Shown in pieces: positions 17,344 to 26,012 of a stretch of DNA of 64,000 nt. The notes under the pieces are model-generated. The model did no database searches, was not told the DNA's origin, and saw only the letters and a program-made list of their open reading frames with translations. A program made the translations under genes and the position numbers. Every line of letters starts with the position of its first letter. Position 1 is the first letter of the stretch. The stretch spans positions 1-64,000 of the forward strand of contig CAZNJD010000025.1 in NCBI GenBank assembly GCA_964573285.1, given 5' to 3'. This stretch comes from UBA1140 sp964573285. GTDB lineage: Bacteria; Campylobacterota; Campylobacteria; Campylobacterales; Sulfurovaceae.

Positions 17344-18689
17344 TATTTTACTCTAGTATTATCATTATATATCAATATAGTAGCTCTATCTACTAGATTG
17401 ATATAGTGATTAAAGCTCAAAGATGTAACAGCAGTTCGTCCTAGAGCATAATGTCTTTTAGATTCACCCCATACAGTTTGTATCACATACGGTTCACCTT
17501 TGTAATCACCAATATATAACATAATATGCCCTTTGAGATGTACTATAGTCGCTCCTATTGGGGCTAGATTGATAAGTTTATCCTCTTTTGTCATTTTCTC
17601 CAAATTAAATAGTTTCAAATAGTTCTCTCCTACAATACTTTGTGATGATGAGTTTCTAGGTAATCTAACTCCAGTAGTTGCATAGATTTGTTGGACAAAT
17701 TTAGAGCAGTCTTGTTCTCCAAAAGAGCCTCCCCATCCATAAGGGGCATTTAGAAATTCAAAAGCTTGAGTTAAGATATTTCTTGGGGTATAAGCTAAAT
17801 AGCCTTTGTGAGTATGGGTTGTTTTGATAGTGGCATTGCTTAATACCAAACTACCCTCTTCATCTCTAGTAGGTATTAGAACCATACTCATATCATCAAT
17901 AGTTAATATATAAGGAAGTCTAATTCCCATTCTCATAGTATCATAATATTTTCCTGCTATTAGCAGACTATTTTTAGCTCTAGTTGTGATTATAAAGTTT
18001 TCACTGCTTATATAATCTACTATCTCTTTTTTCTCTGCAAATGCTATATCTATATCTCGTACCCAACCAGAACTAAATTCTCCAATAGCATAGTGCCATT
18101 TCCCATCAGCAGAGGTATGCAAAATTGCTAAAGGTGTGGCAATATCCAGAGCAGAGTTTTGATTACGGTCAAAATATATATCTCCCTTTTTTTTAAGTAG
18201 AGCTAATTCTGTAGGTATTATTCTCTGATTGGTATAATGAACAGTAATAGCATAACGAGTCTCTACACTATCAGATATATTAGCTAAATCTATATAATTT
18301 TTCATCTCATTGATAAATTTCTGTTTGATTTTAGTTCCATCTTCAAAATATTTAGTCTGCTTGATTATAGCTTTGAAATTTCCCCCTATAGTAGATTTGA
18401 GCCATGAACCACCATAATGTGCATTGGTATCTTTGAAAGGAGTAACTAGATGTTGTTTATAGGCTATATTATTATTAAACATCTCTATCTCTTTACTATT
18501 CATAATAATCTCATCAGGCTCTTTAATACGGTCTATCCAAAACTCTGCTATATTTAAATGACGATTTTTATTGACAATAATTATAGGCTGTTTCTCTTTT
18601 TTATTTCCCAACAAAGGAGTGGTATCGCCTACCTCTTGACATCCACTAAACAGTAAAATAGAGATATAGAGTAATAAAATATTTTTCAT
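17343..18689 (-). CDS. SH3-domain NlpC/P60 (C40) cell-wall peptidase lipoprotein
   Basis: A 448-residue lipoprotein with signal and lipobox LLFSGC (Cys about 17). Central SH3b-like segments (about 150-300) are followed by a C-terminal NlpC/P60 hydrolase. The catalytic Cys is in GWGGSFGEQDCSKFVQQIY, and the catalytic His in LKGHIMLYIGDY. Such enzymes cut the D-Glu-(L)-diamino acid bond of murein peptides; the same layout occurs in Bacillus YkfC. Its neighbours include an Ala/Glu dipeptide epimerase and a DUF819 transporter-like protein, which suggests murein-peptide turnover. It overlaps glnD by one base. Confidence 0.9.
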   Translation of the reverse strand: MKNILLLYISILLFSGCQEVGDTTPLLGNKKEKQPIIIVNKNRHLNIAEFWIDRIKEPDEIIMNSKEIEMFNNNIAYKQHLVTPFKDTNAHYGGSWLKSTIGGNFKAIIKQTKYFEDGTKIKQKFINEMKNYIDLANISDSVETRYAITVHYTNQRIIPTELALLKKKGDIYFDRNQNSALDIATPLAILHTSADGKWHYAIGEFSSGWVRDIDIAFAEKKEIVDYISSENFIITTRAKNSLLIAGKYYDTMRMGIRLPYILTIDDMSMVLIPTRDEEGSLVLSNATIKTTHTHKGYLAYTPRNILTQAFEFLNAPYGWGGSFGEQDCSKFVQQIYATTGVRLPRNSSSQSIVGENYLKLFNLEKMTKEDKLINLAPIGATIVHLKGHIMLYIGDYKGEPYVIQTVWGESKRHYALGRTAVTSLSFNHYINLVDRATILIYNDNTRVK

Positions 18690-18703
18690 ATAACTAATAT
18701 ATC

Positions 18704-19921
18704 TTAAATAGGATAACCATTGATAAATAGCATATCAACCTTTTGGGTATGCAAAATAGTTTGTAGTGCTATATCATTCAATGAGTTTGGTCTATTTGGT
18801 AGAGTAATTAATGCCAAATCTGCCTCTTTGTCCTCTTTTATCTCTCCACTATTTAATCCTAAAAATTTAGCAGGTTGGGAAGTGATACTTTTTATCAAAA
18901 GTTTAGATAATTTATCTAGTGGAGCTAAATGGTGCATCATTAATGCAGAACGCAACTCATCAAAGATATTTAGTGAGTTATTTGAACTAAGTCCATCTGT
19001 TGCTATACTAAAAGGAATACCCAACTCATGAACTCTCTCAATTCTAAGCCGTCCACAACCTAATAAACGATTAGAACGAGGACAGTGAGCTATAGAGTGA
19101 CCATTTTTTGATATATATTCTAGCTCTTTATCTGTAGCTTGAACAGCATGAGTAAAATGTATATTAATTCCATCAAAACTTTCCAAAAATTCATTAATAG
19201 TTGTAACTGGGGTAGAGGTTTTAAAATATTTTTGAAAAAATTCCAAAAATTCTCCACTTCTATTTTCTAACCACTCTCTTTCTGCTTTGGCTTCTAAAAA
19301 ATGAGCTGATAGTGGTAATTTCTCATTTTTGGCTATCTCTACGGCTCGTTTAAGTAGTACAGGATGAACAGAGTAAGGTGAATGTATAGCAATAGCAGGT
19401 ATTATACCTTTTCCTTTAGATTGTTTGGAGGCTGTTAACCTCTCTATAAAGTCATTATATAATACATCTGCAAAAGCCATATTTGAACCTATAAGTTCAT
19501 TAAAAAATATAACCTTTTGAGGAGTCTGTTCACACACCTCTAATTCTGTACCAAAGCTTGAAATAGCTCCGAAAGTTGTAATTCCAGATAGTAGCATCTC
19601 ATTACAAGCCTCTAACATTATCTTATTATCACACTCTTGTAGTAAATCATCACGATTTTCAATTACTGAATTTAACCAAGGCATAAAATCGCCATACTCT
19701 AAAGTAGTTTTATTAGCAGAAAACTCTAAATGTACATGAGTATTGATAAACCCTGGATATAATACAGAATTTTTATCTCCCTCTATAATCTCTACATTAG
19801 GATATTTTATCTTTAGATTTTCTATATTATCTATAGCTTCTATTTTATCTGAAAAAGCTACTGCTATATTCTCTCTAAATGTATCATCTATATAGATATA
19901 GTTTGGATTTATTATTTTCAT
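18704..19921 (-). CDS. mqnX: Aminofutalosine deaminase-type amidohydrolase
   Basis: A 405-residue amidohydrolase of the cytosine deaminase/MtaD superfamily, closely resembling the Campylobacterota aminofutalosine deaminase. That enzyme converts aminodeoxyfutalosine to futalosine in the menaquinone pathway. Metal ligands appear as H-x-H in FINTHVHLEF, His in SAHFLEAKAE, His in IHFTHAVQ, and Asp in IATDGLSSNN. The substrate-site blocks HCPRSNRLLGCGRL and SLNIFDELRSALMMHH fit this subgroup. Gap to the epimerase is 24 bases. Other purine-related deaminations cannot be excluded from sequence alone. Confidence 0.85.
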   Translation of the reverse strand: MKIINPNYIYIDDTFRENIAVAFSDKIEAIDNIENLKIKYPNVEIIEGDKNSVLYPGFINTHVHLEFSANKTTLEYGDFMPWLNSVIENRDDLLQECDNKIMLEACNEMLLSGITTFGAISSFGTELEVCEQTPQKVIFFNELIGSNMAFADVLYNDFIERLTASKQSKGKGIIPAIAIHSPYSVHPVLLKRAVEIAKNEKLPLSAHFLEAKAEREWLENRSGEFLEFFQKYFKTSTPVTTINEFLESFDGINIHFTHAVQATDKELEYISKNGHSIAHCPRSNRLLGCGRLRIERVHELGIPFSIATDGLSSNNSLNIFDELRSALMMHHLAPLDKLSKLLIKSITSQPAKFLGLNSGEIKEDKEADLALITLPNRPNSLNDIALQTILHTQKVDMLFINGYPI

Positions 19922-19945
19922 TTTACTTCCATTTTTTTTAGAATT

Positions 19946-21019
19946 TTAACATATTTTTTCTATTCCAAGCCCATAACTATCACTCAATTTAATCTTACTC
20001 TCATTAAATTTAACTCCACCAACTATAGGATTATAGGCTAAAAGATTAGCACCATCTAAATCAAGCATAGTTATAATATTGCTCCTTGCAGATGCCACAT
20101 GCACTCCAACTCCTACAGATATAGCACCCTCTAACATACATCCAATCATACATTTGACACCATAAAGTTCAGCTATATCAGCAATTTTTAAAGCATGAGA
20201 TATACCACCACATTTAGCCAATTTAATATTAATAAAGTCACAAGCATCCATCTCTAATAGTTGAATAGCTTGTTTGGCAGAAAATATAGACTCATCAGCG
20301 AGTAAAGGGGTTAGAGTCCTATCCCTTATATATTTCATTCCTCTAAAATCATTGGCTTTTACAGGTTGTTCTATAAGTTCTGTCACTATATCTTGATTTT
20401 CTAATTTAGTAAGTAGCGTCACAGACTCTTTTGCACTCCATGCTTGATTGGCATCTATTCGTAAAGTGCTGTTTGGAAATGTTTCTGCTATGGTTTTAAT
20501 TCTATCATAATCTTTGGCTATAGACTCACCTACCTTGATTTTCAAAATTCCATATCCTAAATCTATAGCATTTTGGCAATCTTCTATCATAGTATCTATA
20601 TTATTAAGACTAATAGTTATATCAGTTTCAAACTCGGTTTGACTCCCACCTAAATATTTATAAAGAGGAAGAGTAAAAGATTGGGAACGCAAATCATATA
20701 AAGCCATCTGTAGAGCCGATTTGATAGTACTATTGTAAACCATAGCTTTATCTATATCATTAAGCAATGAATTAAAATCATCAATTTCACGCCAAAGCAA
20801 TATATCTCGAAAGATATTATCTATAGCTCCACGCATACTAATTAGTGTTTCACCAGTTATTACAGCTGTTGAAGCTCCTTCTCCATAACCTATTAATCCA
20901 CTATTCGTATAAATAGTTACAACTAAATCTTCTAAATGGGTTACCTTCCGAAGGGCTGTTTTAAATGGTGTTTTGAGTGGTGCTTTTACTATCTGGGTTT
21001 GTATATCTATTATTTTCAT
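19946..21019 (-). CDS. Enolase-superfamily dipeptide epimerase (L-Ala-D/L-Glu epimerase type)
   Basis: A 357-residue member of the muconate-lactonizing enzyme subgroup. The capping domain starts MKIIDIQTQIVKAPLKTPF. The barrel shows the K-x-K base motif in ILKIKVGE and metal ligands in TLRIDANQAW, LIEQPV and LLADES. The second catalytic Lys is in INIKLAKCGG, followed by CMIGCMLEGAISV. Family knowledge points to epimerising L-Ala-D-Glu from murein peptides so the dipeptide can be degraded. Its position beside an NlpC/P60 peptidase and a DUF819 membrane protein supports that. Exact dipeptide specificity cannot be read here. Confidence 0.85.
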   Translation of the reverse strand: MKIIDIQTQIVKAPLKTPFKTALRKVTHLEDLVVTIYTNSGLIGYGEGASTAVITGETLISMRGAIDNIFRDILLWREIDDFNSLLNDIDKAMVYNSTIKSALQMALYDLRSQSFTLPLYKYLGGSQTEFETDITISLNNIDTMIEDCQNAIDLGYGILKIKVGESIAKDYDRIKTIAETFPNSTLRIDANQAWSAKESVTLLTKLENQDIVTELIEQPVKANDFRGMKYIRDRTLTPLLADESIFSAKQAIQLLEMDACDFINIKLAKCGGISHALKIADIAELYGVKCMIGCMLEGAISVGVGVHVASARSNIITMLDLDGANLLAYNPIVGGVKFNESKIKLSDSYGLGIEKIC

Positions 21020-21027
21020 ATTTTCTC

Positions 21028-22188
21028 CTATAAAGCTATACTCTGCAAAACCTTAGCTACTCCAAGCCCTATAAAAGTACCAACTATATATCCCATCATG
21101 GCCATCAAAACCCCAATTGGTATCAAAGCCTTATGATAAGCCCCTGCTAAAATAGGAGCAGATGCCACACCACCTATATTAGCTAAAGAGGCAACACCCA
21201 AAGAGAATAAATCCAATTTGAACAGTTTAGCAAAAAATATCATAATAGTAGCGTGAATTGCAATAATTACAAATCCTGCCAAAATATAAGTAGGTGCTTG
21301 TGAAAGTTGGGCGAAATTTGCCCTAGAAGCGATAAGTGCTACTATAAAATATAGCATAATATTTGCCAATGATGAAGCTGATGTTTGACGGCTTAGGGGT
21401 GTAATCCCTGCAACTATTCCTGCTATAGTTGCAAACATTACAATCCAAGTAGTTTTGGTCAAAAAATTTGTAGTAGGCATAAACAGAGCTATCTGTTGTG
21501 ATAGTACAGAAACCACTAATGCCAACCCCAACATCATAAATAGAGATGGAAAATCAATATCTGTTTTGGTATCTTCTATCTCTAGTGAGGAACTAAGACT
21601 CTCCAATATAGAACCATCAGCCTTAACCCAAATATTAAATCTAGTAGCAAAAGGTACTAAAGCTAAAAGTATCATAACCCATATAGCATAATCTATTGAG
21701 TCTATAAGTAGAACATACCCCATATCACTATCGGGCAAATTTAATGCCCCTTGGATAGCTACCATATTACCAGTCCCTCCCATCCATGAACCACTTAATG
21801 CTCCAAATGCTTTCCATGCATTTGGTTCAAATAGATTATGAAATATCATAAATGATAGTATAAATCCTATAGAGATACTGCAAGTTGCTAGAAAAAATGT
21901 TAGTAGTATCTTTTTACCAAGTTTGAGTATCTTTCGTATATCTGATTGTAATAACATCAGAAAAATCATAGCAGGTAGTAGATTGGATTTAAATGTTTTA
22001 TATGTGTAATTTATCTCTTGAGTTTTACTCCAAACTCCTAAACTTGATAGAGTCATAACTAAAAAATAGAGTATAACTATAGCAGGAAGATACTCAAAAA
22101 ACTTCGCTTTGGTTTTCTGTTCAATATAAACCAATATTGAAGCTATAAAAAGTAAAATAGTTATATATGGAAATGCTGTTTGTATCAT
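21028..22188 (-). CDS. DUF819-family integral membrane protein
   Basis: A 386-residue protein with about ten membrane helices and the family blocks NLLPAMIFLMLLQSDIR, FGALSGSWMGGTGNMVAIQ, and a C-terminal LGVASLANIGGVASAPILAGAY. The two Gly-rich inverted halves (GSWMGGTGN and ANIGGVASAP) recall sodium-coupled transporters with inverted repeats. The substrate is unknown. It lies 8 bases upstream of the dipeptide epimerase and overlaps dusB by 4, so uptake or export of a murein-derived peptide or amino acid is a reasonable inference but unproven. Confidence 0.85.
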   Translation of the reverse strand: MIQTAFPYITILLFIASILVYIEQKTKAKFFEYLPAIVILYFLVMTLSSLGVWSKTQEINYTYKTFKSNLLPAMIFLMLLQSDIRKILKLGKKILLTFFLATCSISIGFILSFMIFHNLFEPNAWKAFGALSGSWMGGTGNMVAIQGALNLPDSDMGYVLLIDSIDYAIWVMILLALVPFATRFNIWVKADGSILESLSSSLEIEDTKTDIDFPSLFMMLGLALVVSVLSQQIALFMPTTNFLTKTTWIVMFATIAGIVAGITPLSRQTSASSLANIMLYFIVALIASRANFAQLSQAPTYILAGFVIIAIHATIMIFFAKLFKLDLFSLGVASLANIGGVASAPILAGAYHKALIPIGVLMAMMGYIVGTFIGLGVAKVLQSIAL

Positions 22189-23150
22189 TGATTAATCAAT
22201 CCTTGAGTAAAAAACTCTTCTATAATCTCTCTCATCTCTTTGGTATCACCAACTCTATTGACTAGATTACGAAATTCTGAAGCACCTTGGTATCCTATTT
22301 TAGAGTAGGTGTGTAGATGTTTTCTAAACATTACAGCTCCATACTCTCCATAATACTCTACCATCTGGTCAAAATGTTCTAATACTACCTTTTGAATTAA
22401 GTGAGGTGTAATTTCACTCTCTCCTGTACCAAATATATAGTTTTTCATAAGTTGAAATATCCAAGGTTTTCCTACTGCACCTCGTCCAATCATTAATCCA
22501 TCTACTCCTGTGTACTCTAGTACCCATTTGGCTTTTTGGGGCGTAGTTATATTACCATTTGCAATTACTGGTATAGATATAGCCTCTTTTATCTCTTTAA
22601 TAGCATCATAATCAACAGGGGCTTTATACTTTCCACTTCTAGTTCTACCATGAACAGCAATATAATCAGCTCCATTATCTTCACATACTTTAGCTATCTC
22701 TACATGATTTTTTTCATTAAATCCTAAACGCATTTTGACAGAAGTAAACTCTTTATTTGAGTATTTTTTGATAGTTCTAATAGTTTGAGCCATTTTAGGT
22801 AAATCTGTTAAAAGAGAGCTTCCTTGGAGATTGTTGACCACTTTTGGAGCAGGACAACCACAATTTAGGTCGATAATATCTATTCCATCTCTCTTATTGA
22901 TAAGTTCAACAGCTTTTTGTATTACTTTTTGGTCAGAACCTGCAATCTGAATACTATATGGGGTCTCTAATAGACTTTTTTCTAACATTTTGAGAGTTCT
23001 GCTATTTTGGAAAGATAAGGCATTAGAGCTAATCATTTCACTAACTGTTAAATCAGCTCCAAATTTTTTGACAACACTACGAAAAGGAAGGTCAGTAAAC
23101 CCTGCCAAAGGAGCAAGGGCAAAAAGAGGCTTATCAAAATTAAGCGTCAT
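22185..23150 (-). CDS. dusB: tRNA-dihydrouridine synthase (DusB-like)
   Basis: An FMN enzyme that reduces uridines in the tRNA D-loop. The 321-residue TIM barrel begins ALAPLAGFTDLPFRSVVKKFGAD. It contains the catalytic-Cys motif DLNCGCPAPKVVNNLQGSSLL, ITVHGRTRSGKY-like sequence (YIAVHGRTRSGKY), PVIANGNI, and LMIGRGAVGKPWIF, matching the DusB branch. Its start overlaps the end of the upstream membrane protein gene by 11 bases, and its end overlaps DUF819. The numbering of target uridine is not inferable. Confidence 0.94.
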   Translation of the reverse strand: MTLNFDKPLFALAPLAGFTDLPFRSVVKKFGADLTVSEMISSNALSFQNSRTLKMLEKSLLETPYSIQIAGSDQKVIQKAVELINKRDGIDIIDLNCGCPAPKVVNNLQGSSLLTDLPKMAQTIRTIKKYSNKEFTSVKMRLGFNEKNHVEIAKVCEDNGADYIAVHGRTRSGKYKAPVDYDAIKEIKEAISIPVIANGNITTPQKAKWVLEYTGVDGLMIGRGAVGKPWIFQLMKNYIFGTGESEITPHLIQKVVLEHFDQMVEYYGEYGAVMFRKHLHTYSKIGYQGASEFRNLVNRVGDTKEMREIIEEFFTQGLINQ

Positions 23151-24186
23151 TACATATATGTTTGATATTAATAAGGTCTGTAATCTTATATTTATTATGC
23201 TCTTTTTTTAAATCATACAATGCTCTAAATCTAATAAACTCATCAGCATCATGTTCTTGGAGATATTCACCTGCTTTATCAATCATCTCATATTCAAATA
23301 AAAGATATAGATATGCAATTTGAGCTTTAATATACTTACCATCATATCCCCTAAAAAGTTTTAGGTTATCATCAGGTAGTAACTGTTTTTTTGTAATATT
23401 TGCAATAGATAAGAAATCACTACATTTTAATTCACTATTTAAATCTACAATAAACTCATCTAATATAGTCACAGTTAAACCTAAATCATCTTCACGAGTA
23501 ACACGATTTATAAGTGTTATAAAACTTTCTCTATTAAAAATTTTGCTATATTTTATAGCTTTTGTAAGTGTTGTTGTTTTTGCAAACTGTTTTAATGCTT
23601 TTTCAACAATAGTATCGCTATATTTATCTTTAGATTGTAAAACCTCTTCAATAAAATTTGCATCTTTTTTTAAACAGTTCATATAGTTTTTAATAACCAA
23701 TGGATTATTATTAGAGAGTATATGAGCTAATTTTTTCTCTTTGAAATCAACACATTCACCTTTATCTATTTCATTAATAATATTTAAAGCACTTTGGAGT
23801 TTTTCTGATACACCATCTACTGTACCTTTAACTTTTAGATTAGATACTTGTAGTATTTTAGCAGTCTCTTTGAGTTTAGGTAGATTAAATCTTTGAGGTT
23901 TAGGTTCATTCAAAATAGACCAATATAATGCATTATTCAGACTATCGCTATCTGTTTCCCATTTTCTAAATTTAAAGAAATTTTTAGTTCCATAAAACAT
24001 CATATGAACCAAAGAAGCTAACATCAAAATAAACATAGGGATAGTAATCCAAATAGCAACTGGTACAGGTGGTATATGTATCCCCATTAAATCATAACTG
24101 AAATCATTTGGATTAATCGTATAAACAAATATCCCTACTGCTATCATTAAAATTATTGATGCTAGTATGTACAAACCTAAACGCAT
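23140..24186 (-). CDS. Conserved membrane-anchored protein of unknown function
   Basis: A 348-residue protein with two N-terminal membrane helices (about 5-25 and 45-65) joined by a short loop containing IHIPPVPVAIW, a hairpin that recalls LapA-like membrane anchors. A helical soluble domain of about 270 residues follows, probably cytoplasmic. It is rich in Lys/Asp/Leu and has no catalytic motif I can identify. It is 10 bases downstream of the DksA-like gene and overlaps dusB, so it belongs to the accD-to-glmS run. I do not recognise a named family. Confidence 0.75.
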   Translation of the reverse strand: MRLGLYILASIILMIAVGIFVYTINPNDFSYDLMGIHIPPVPVAIWITIPMFILMLASLVHMMFYGTKNFFKFRKWETDSDSLNNALYWSILNEPKPQRFNLPKLKETAKILQVSNLKVKGTVDGVSEKLQSALNIINEIDKGECVDFKEKKLAHILSNNNPLVIKNYMNCLKKDANFIEEVLQSKDKYSDTIVEKALKQFAKTTTLTKAIKYSKIFNRESFITLINRVTREDDLGLTVTILDEFIVDLNSELKCSDFLSIANITKKQLLPDDNLKLFRGYDGKYIKAQIAYLYLLFEYEMIDKAGEYLQEHDADEFIRFRALYDLKKEHNKYKITDLINIKHICNDA

Positions 24187-24196
24187 AAAATTCTCC

Positions 24197-24556
24197 TTAT
24201 TGTTTTTGTTCTTTTTCTATAACCTCTCTACATGTTATGCAGTATCTAGCAAATATTTTAACTTTAAGTCGTTCAATATTTATCTCCTCTTCACACATTT
24301 CACATATCCCATAGAGATTTTTACTAATTTTACCTAAAGCTAGTTCAATTTCTGCTAATTCTTCTGCTTGTTGAGTTAAAATAGCATTATCAACAGCCCT
24401 ACCGAGTGAAGTTGAAGCATAATCTGCCTCATCTCTTAAATCATTAGTATTTAAACTATTCATCTCTTCTGTAGTAATATTTAAATTATTTTTGATTTTC
24501 TCTCTTCTCATCTCTAAAGCTTTTTTGAAAAAGTCTATCTCTTCTGTATTTAACAT
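24197..24556 (-). CDS. DksA/TraR C4-type zinc-finger protein
   Basis: A 119-residue DksA/TraR-type protein. The N-terminal half is a long coiled-coil hairpin (FFKKALEMRREKIKNNLNI ... AELAEIELALGKI) and the C-terminal half is a C4 zinc finger, CEMC and CITC, after the typical NLYGICEMCEEEI. DksA proteins enter the RNA polymerase secondary channel and work with ppGpp. The hairpin tip carries NDLRDEADYAST, which has acidic residues comparable to the DksA tip. It lies between rlmH and the membrane protein, in the same transcription direction. Confidence 0.9.
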   Translation of the reverse strand: MLNTEEIDFFKKALEMRREKIKNNLNITTEEMNSLNTNDLRDEADYASTSLGRAVDNAILTQQAEELAEIELALGKISKNLYGICEMCEEEINIERLKVKIFARYCITCREVIEKEQKQ

Positions 24557-24570
24557 AATATATCTCCTAA

Positions 24571-25032
24571 TTATTTATGATATGGGTGGTTATTTAAAAT
24601 AGTTAAACCTCTAAATATTTGTTCCATTAAAACCACCTTTGTCAACTTATGTGACATTGTAATTTTACCAAAAGATATGGTCTTATTACATTTATCCAAA
24701 AAACCTCTCTCAAAGCCGAAAGCTCCGCCAATGAAGAAATTTACAACTCTTCTATCCTTAAACAAATCTGAAAAGATATAACTATCTACTTCCTTACTAC
24801 TAGGATTAAGTGCAACACTATATCCCTCTGACAAATATTTATTAAATGCAATAGTATATGATTTCTGTGAAGCTTCTGTGGAAATTTCATGTGCTTTACT
24901 TATATTTTTTGTAAAAATTTCAAAAATCTCTACTTTTGCAAAAGGTTTAGATATTTTCTTATAATGCTCTATAAGTGGTGCATATAAATTATCTTTTGAT
25001 TTTTTGTCTATAATATAAATATTAATCTTCAT
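24571..25032 (-). CDS. rlmH: 23S rRNA pseudouridine(1915) N3-methyltransferase
   Basis: RlmH is a SPOUT methyltransferase that modifies pseudouridine 1915 in helix 69 of assembled 70S ribosomes. The 153-residue protein has the trefoil-knot signature FFIGGAFGFERGF, followed by SFGKITMSHKLTKVVLMEQIFRGLTI and the C-terminal HPYHK, all diagnostic. Its start overlaps the accD stop by 11 bases, a pairing that suggests translational coupling. Confidence 0.96.
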   Translation of the reverse strand: MKINIYIIDKKSKDNLYAPLIEHYKKISKPFAKVEIFEIFTKNISKAHEISTEASQKSYTIAFNKYLSEGYSVALNPSSKEVDSYIFSDLFKDRRVVNFFIGGAFGFERGFLDKCNKTISFGKITMSHKLTKVVLMEQIFRGLTILNNHPYHK

Positions 25033-25888
25033 TTAATATTGGATTATCTTCTAAAAATAGTTTAAGTAATCCAGCAACTGTATCTTTCATATCATTTCTA
25101 TTTACAATCATATCTATTAGACCATGTTCTAGTAAAAACTCTGAGCGTTGAAACCCTTCTGGTAAATCTACACCAACAGTTTGTTTGATAACCCTCTGTC
25201 CTGCAAATCCAATTAAAGCACCAGGTTCAGCTATAATAATATCACCAAGCATGGCAAAAGAAGCACTAACTCCTCCCATAGTTGGGTCTGTAAGTATAGA
25301 TATAAAAGGTAAACCCTCAAGATGTAAACGATTAAGAGCAGCTGAAGTTTTACTCATTTGTAATAGTGCAAAAGTACTCTCTTGCATTCTTGCCCCTCCA
25401 CTAGCAGAGATAATAATAAGTCCACATCTCTTCTCAATAGCACGATTAACGGCACGAACTATCTTTTCACCCTCAACAGAACCTAAACTACCACCCATAA
25501 ACGAGAAATCAAATATAATAACTTCTGTCTCTATTCCATTTATCTTACAGCTACCACCAATAACTGATGAAGTTTTCCCTGTTTTTGCTTTTGCCTCTTC
25601 TAATCTTTTTTTATAACTTTTTTTATCTATAAATTTTAGAGGGTCAATAGGAGCTAAAGAGGCATCATATTCTACAAAACTTCCCTCATCACAAAGAAAC
25701 TCTCGTCGTTTAGTCGCATTAATTCTAAAATGATGATTACATTTTGGACAGACATTACATTTAGATTCGACCTCTTTATAATACATTAAAGCCAAACATT
25801 TAGGACATTTTATCCAGTTACTCTGTTCATTTTCCGTATTATTACTATTACTACCTATCATACTAGAAAAAAGGTTTGCAAAATTCAT
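25022..25888 (-). CDS. accD: Acetyl-CoA carboxylase carboxyltransferase subunit beta
   Basis: AccD, with AccA, transfers carboxyl from biotin to acetyl-CoA to form malonyl-CoA for fatty acid synthesis. The N-terminal zinc ribbon has CPKC and, about 15 residues later, CPKC in NVCPKCNHHFRI. The crotonase-like domain has FMGGSLGSVEGEKIVRA, ISASGGARMQE, LTDPTMGGVSASFAMLGD and GFAGQRVIKQTVG. At 288 residues it is full length. The ATG has GGAG 9 bases upstream. It is the first gene of the minus-strand run that extends to glmS. Confidence 0.97.
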   Translation of the reverse strand: MNFANLFSSMIGSNSNNTENEQSNWIKCPKCLALMYYKEVESKCNVCPKCNHHFRINATKRREFLCDEGSFVEYDASLAPIDPLKFIDKKSYKKRLEEAKAKTGKTSSVIGGSCKINGIETEVIIFDFSFMGGSLGSVEGEKIVRAVNRAIEKRCGLIIISASGGARMQESTFALLQMSKTSAALNRLHLEGLPFISILTDPTMGGVSASFAMLGDIIIAEPGALIGFAGQRVIKQTVGVDLPEGFQRSEFLLEHGLIDMIVNRNDMKDTVAGLLKLFLEDNPILNED

Positions 25889-25980
25889 TTTCTATGCTCC
25901 GTTTTTTTTAATTGATAGAATAATACCATATTCGTTATCAATAGTGACTAAGTTGTTTATAAAAAATTAAATAATGATTG

Positions 25981-26002
25981 GTATGGGGGAAAATCCCCAT
26001 AT
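25981..26002 (-). terminator. GC-containing hairpin downstream of gltD
   Basis: ATGGGG at 25983-25988 pairs with CCCCAT at 25995-26000 around a 6-base loop, extended by a T-A pair, in DNA that is otherwise AT-rich. It is 11 bases beyond the gltD stop. On the minus strand a T-rich stretch (TTATTTAATTTTTTAT) follows after about 10 bases, so termination is likely but the spacing is loose. Confidence 0.55.
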
Positions 26003-26012
26003 GATTAAAGTA

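Noticed and set aside
18720..19031. Plus-strand open frames antisense to long minus-strand genes (for example in mqnX, gltB and carB)
   Set aside because: They lack ribosome-binding sites and family motifs, and are the expected shadows of conserved genes in AT-rich DNA.
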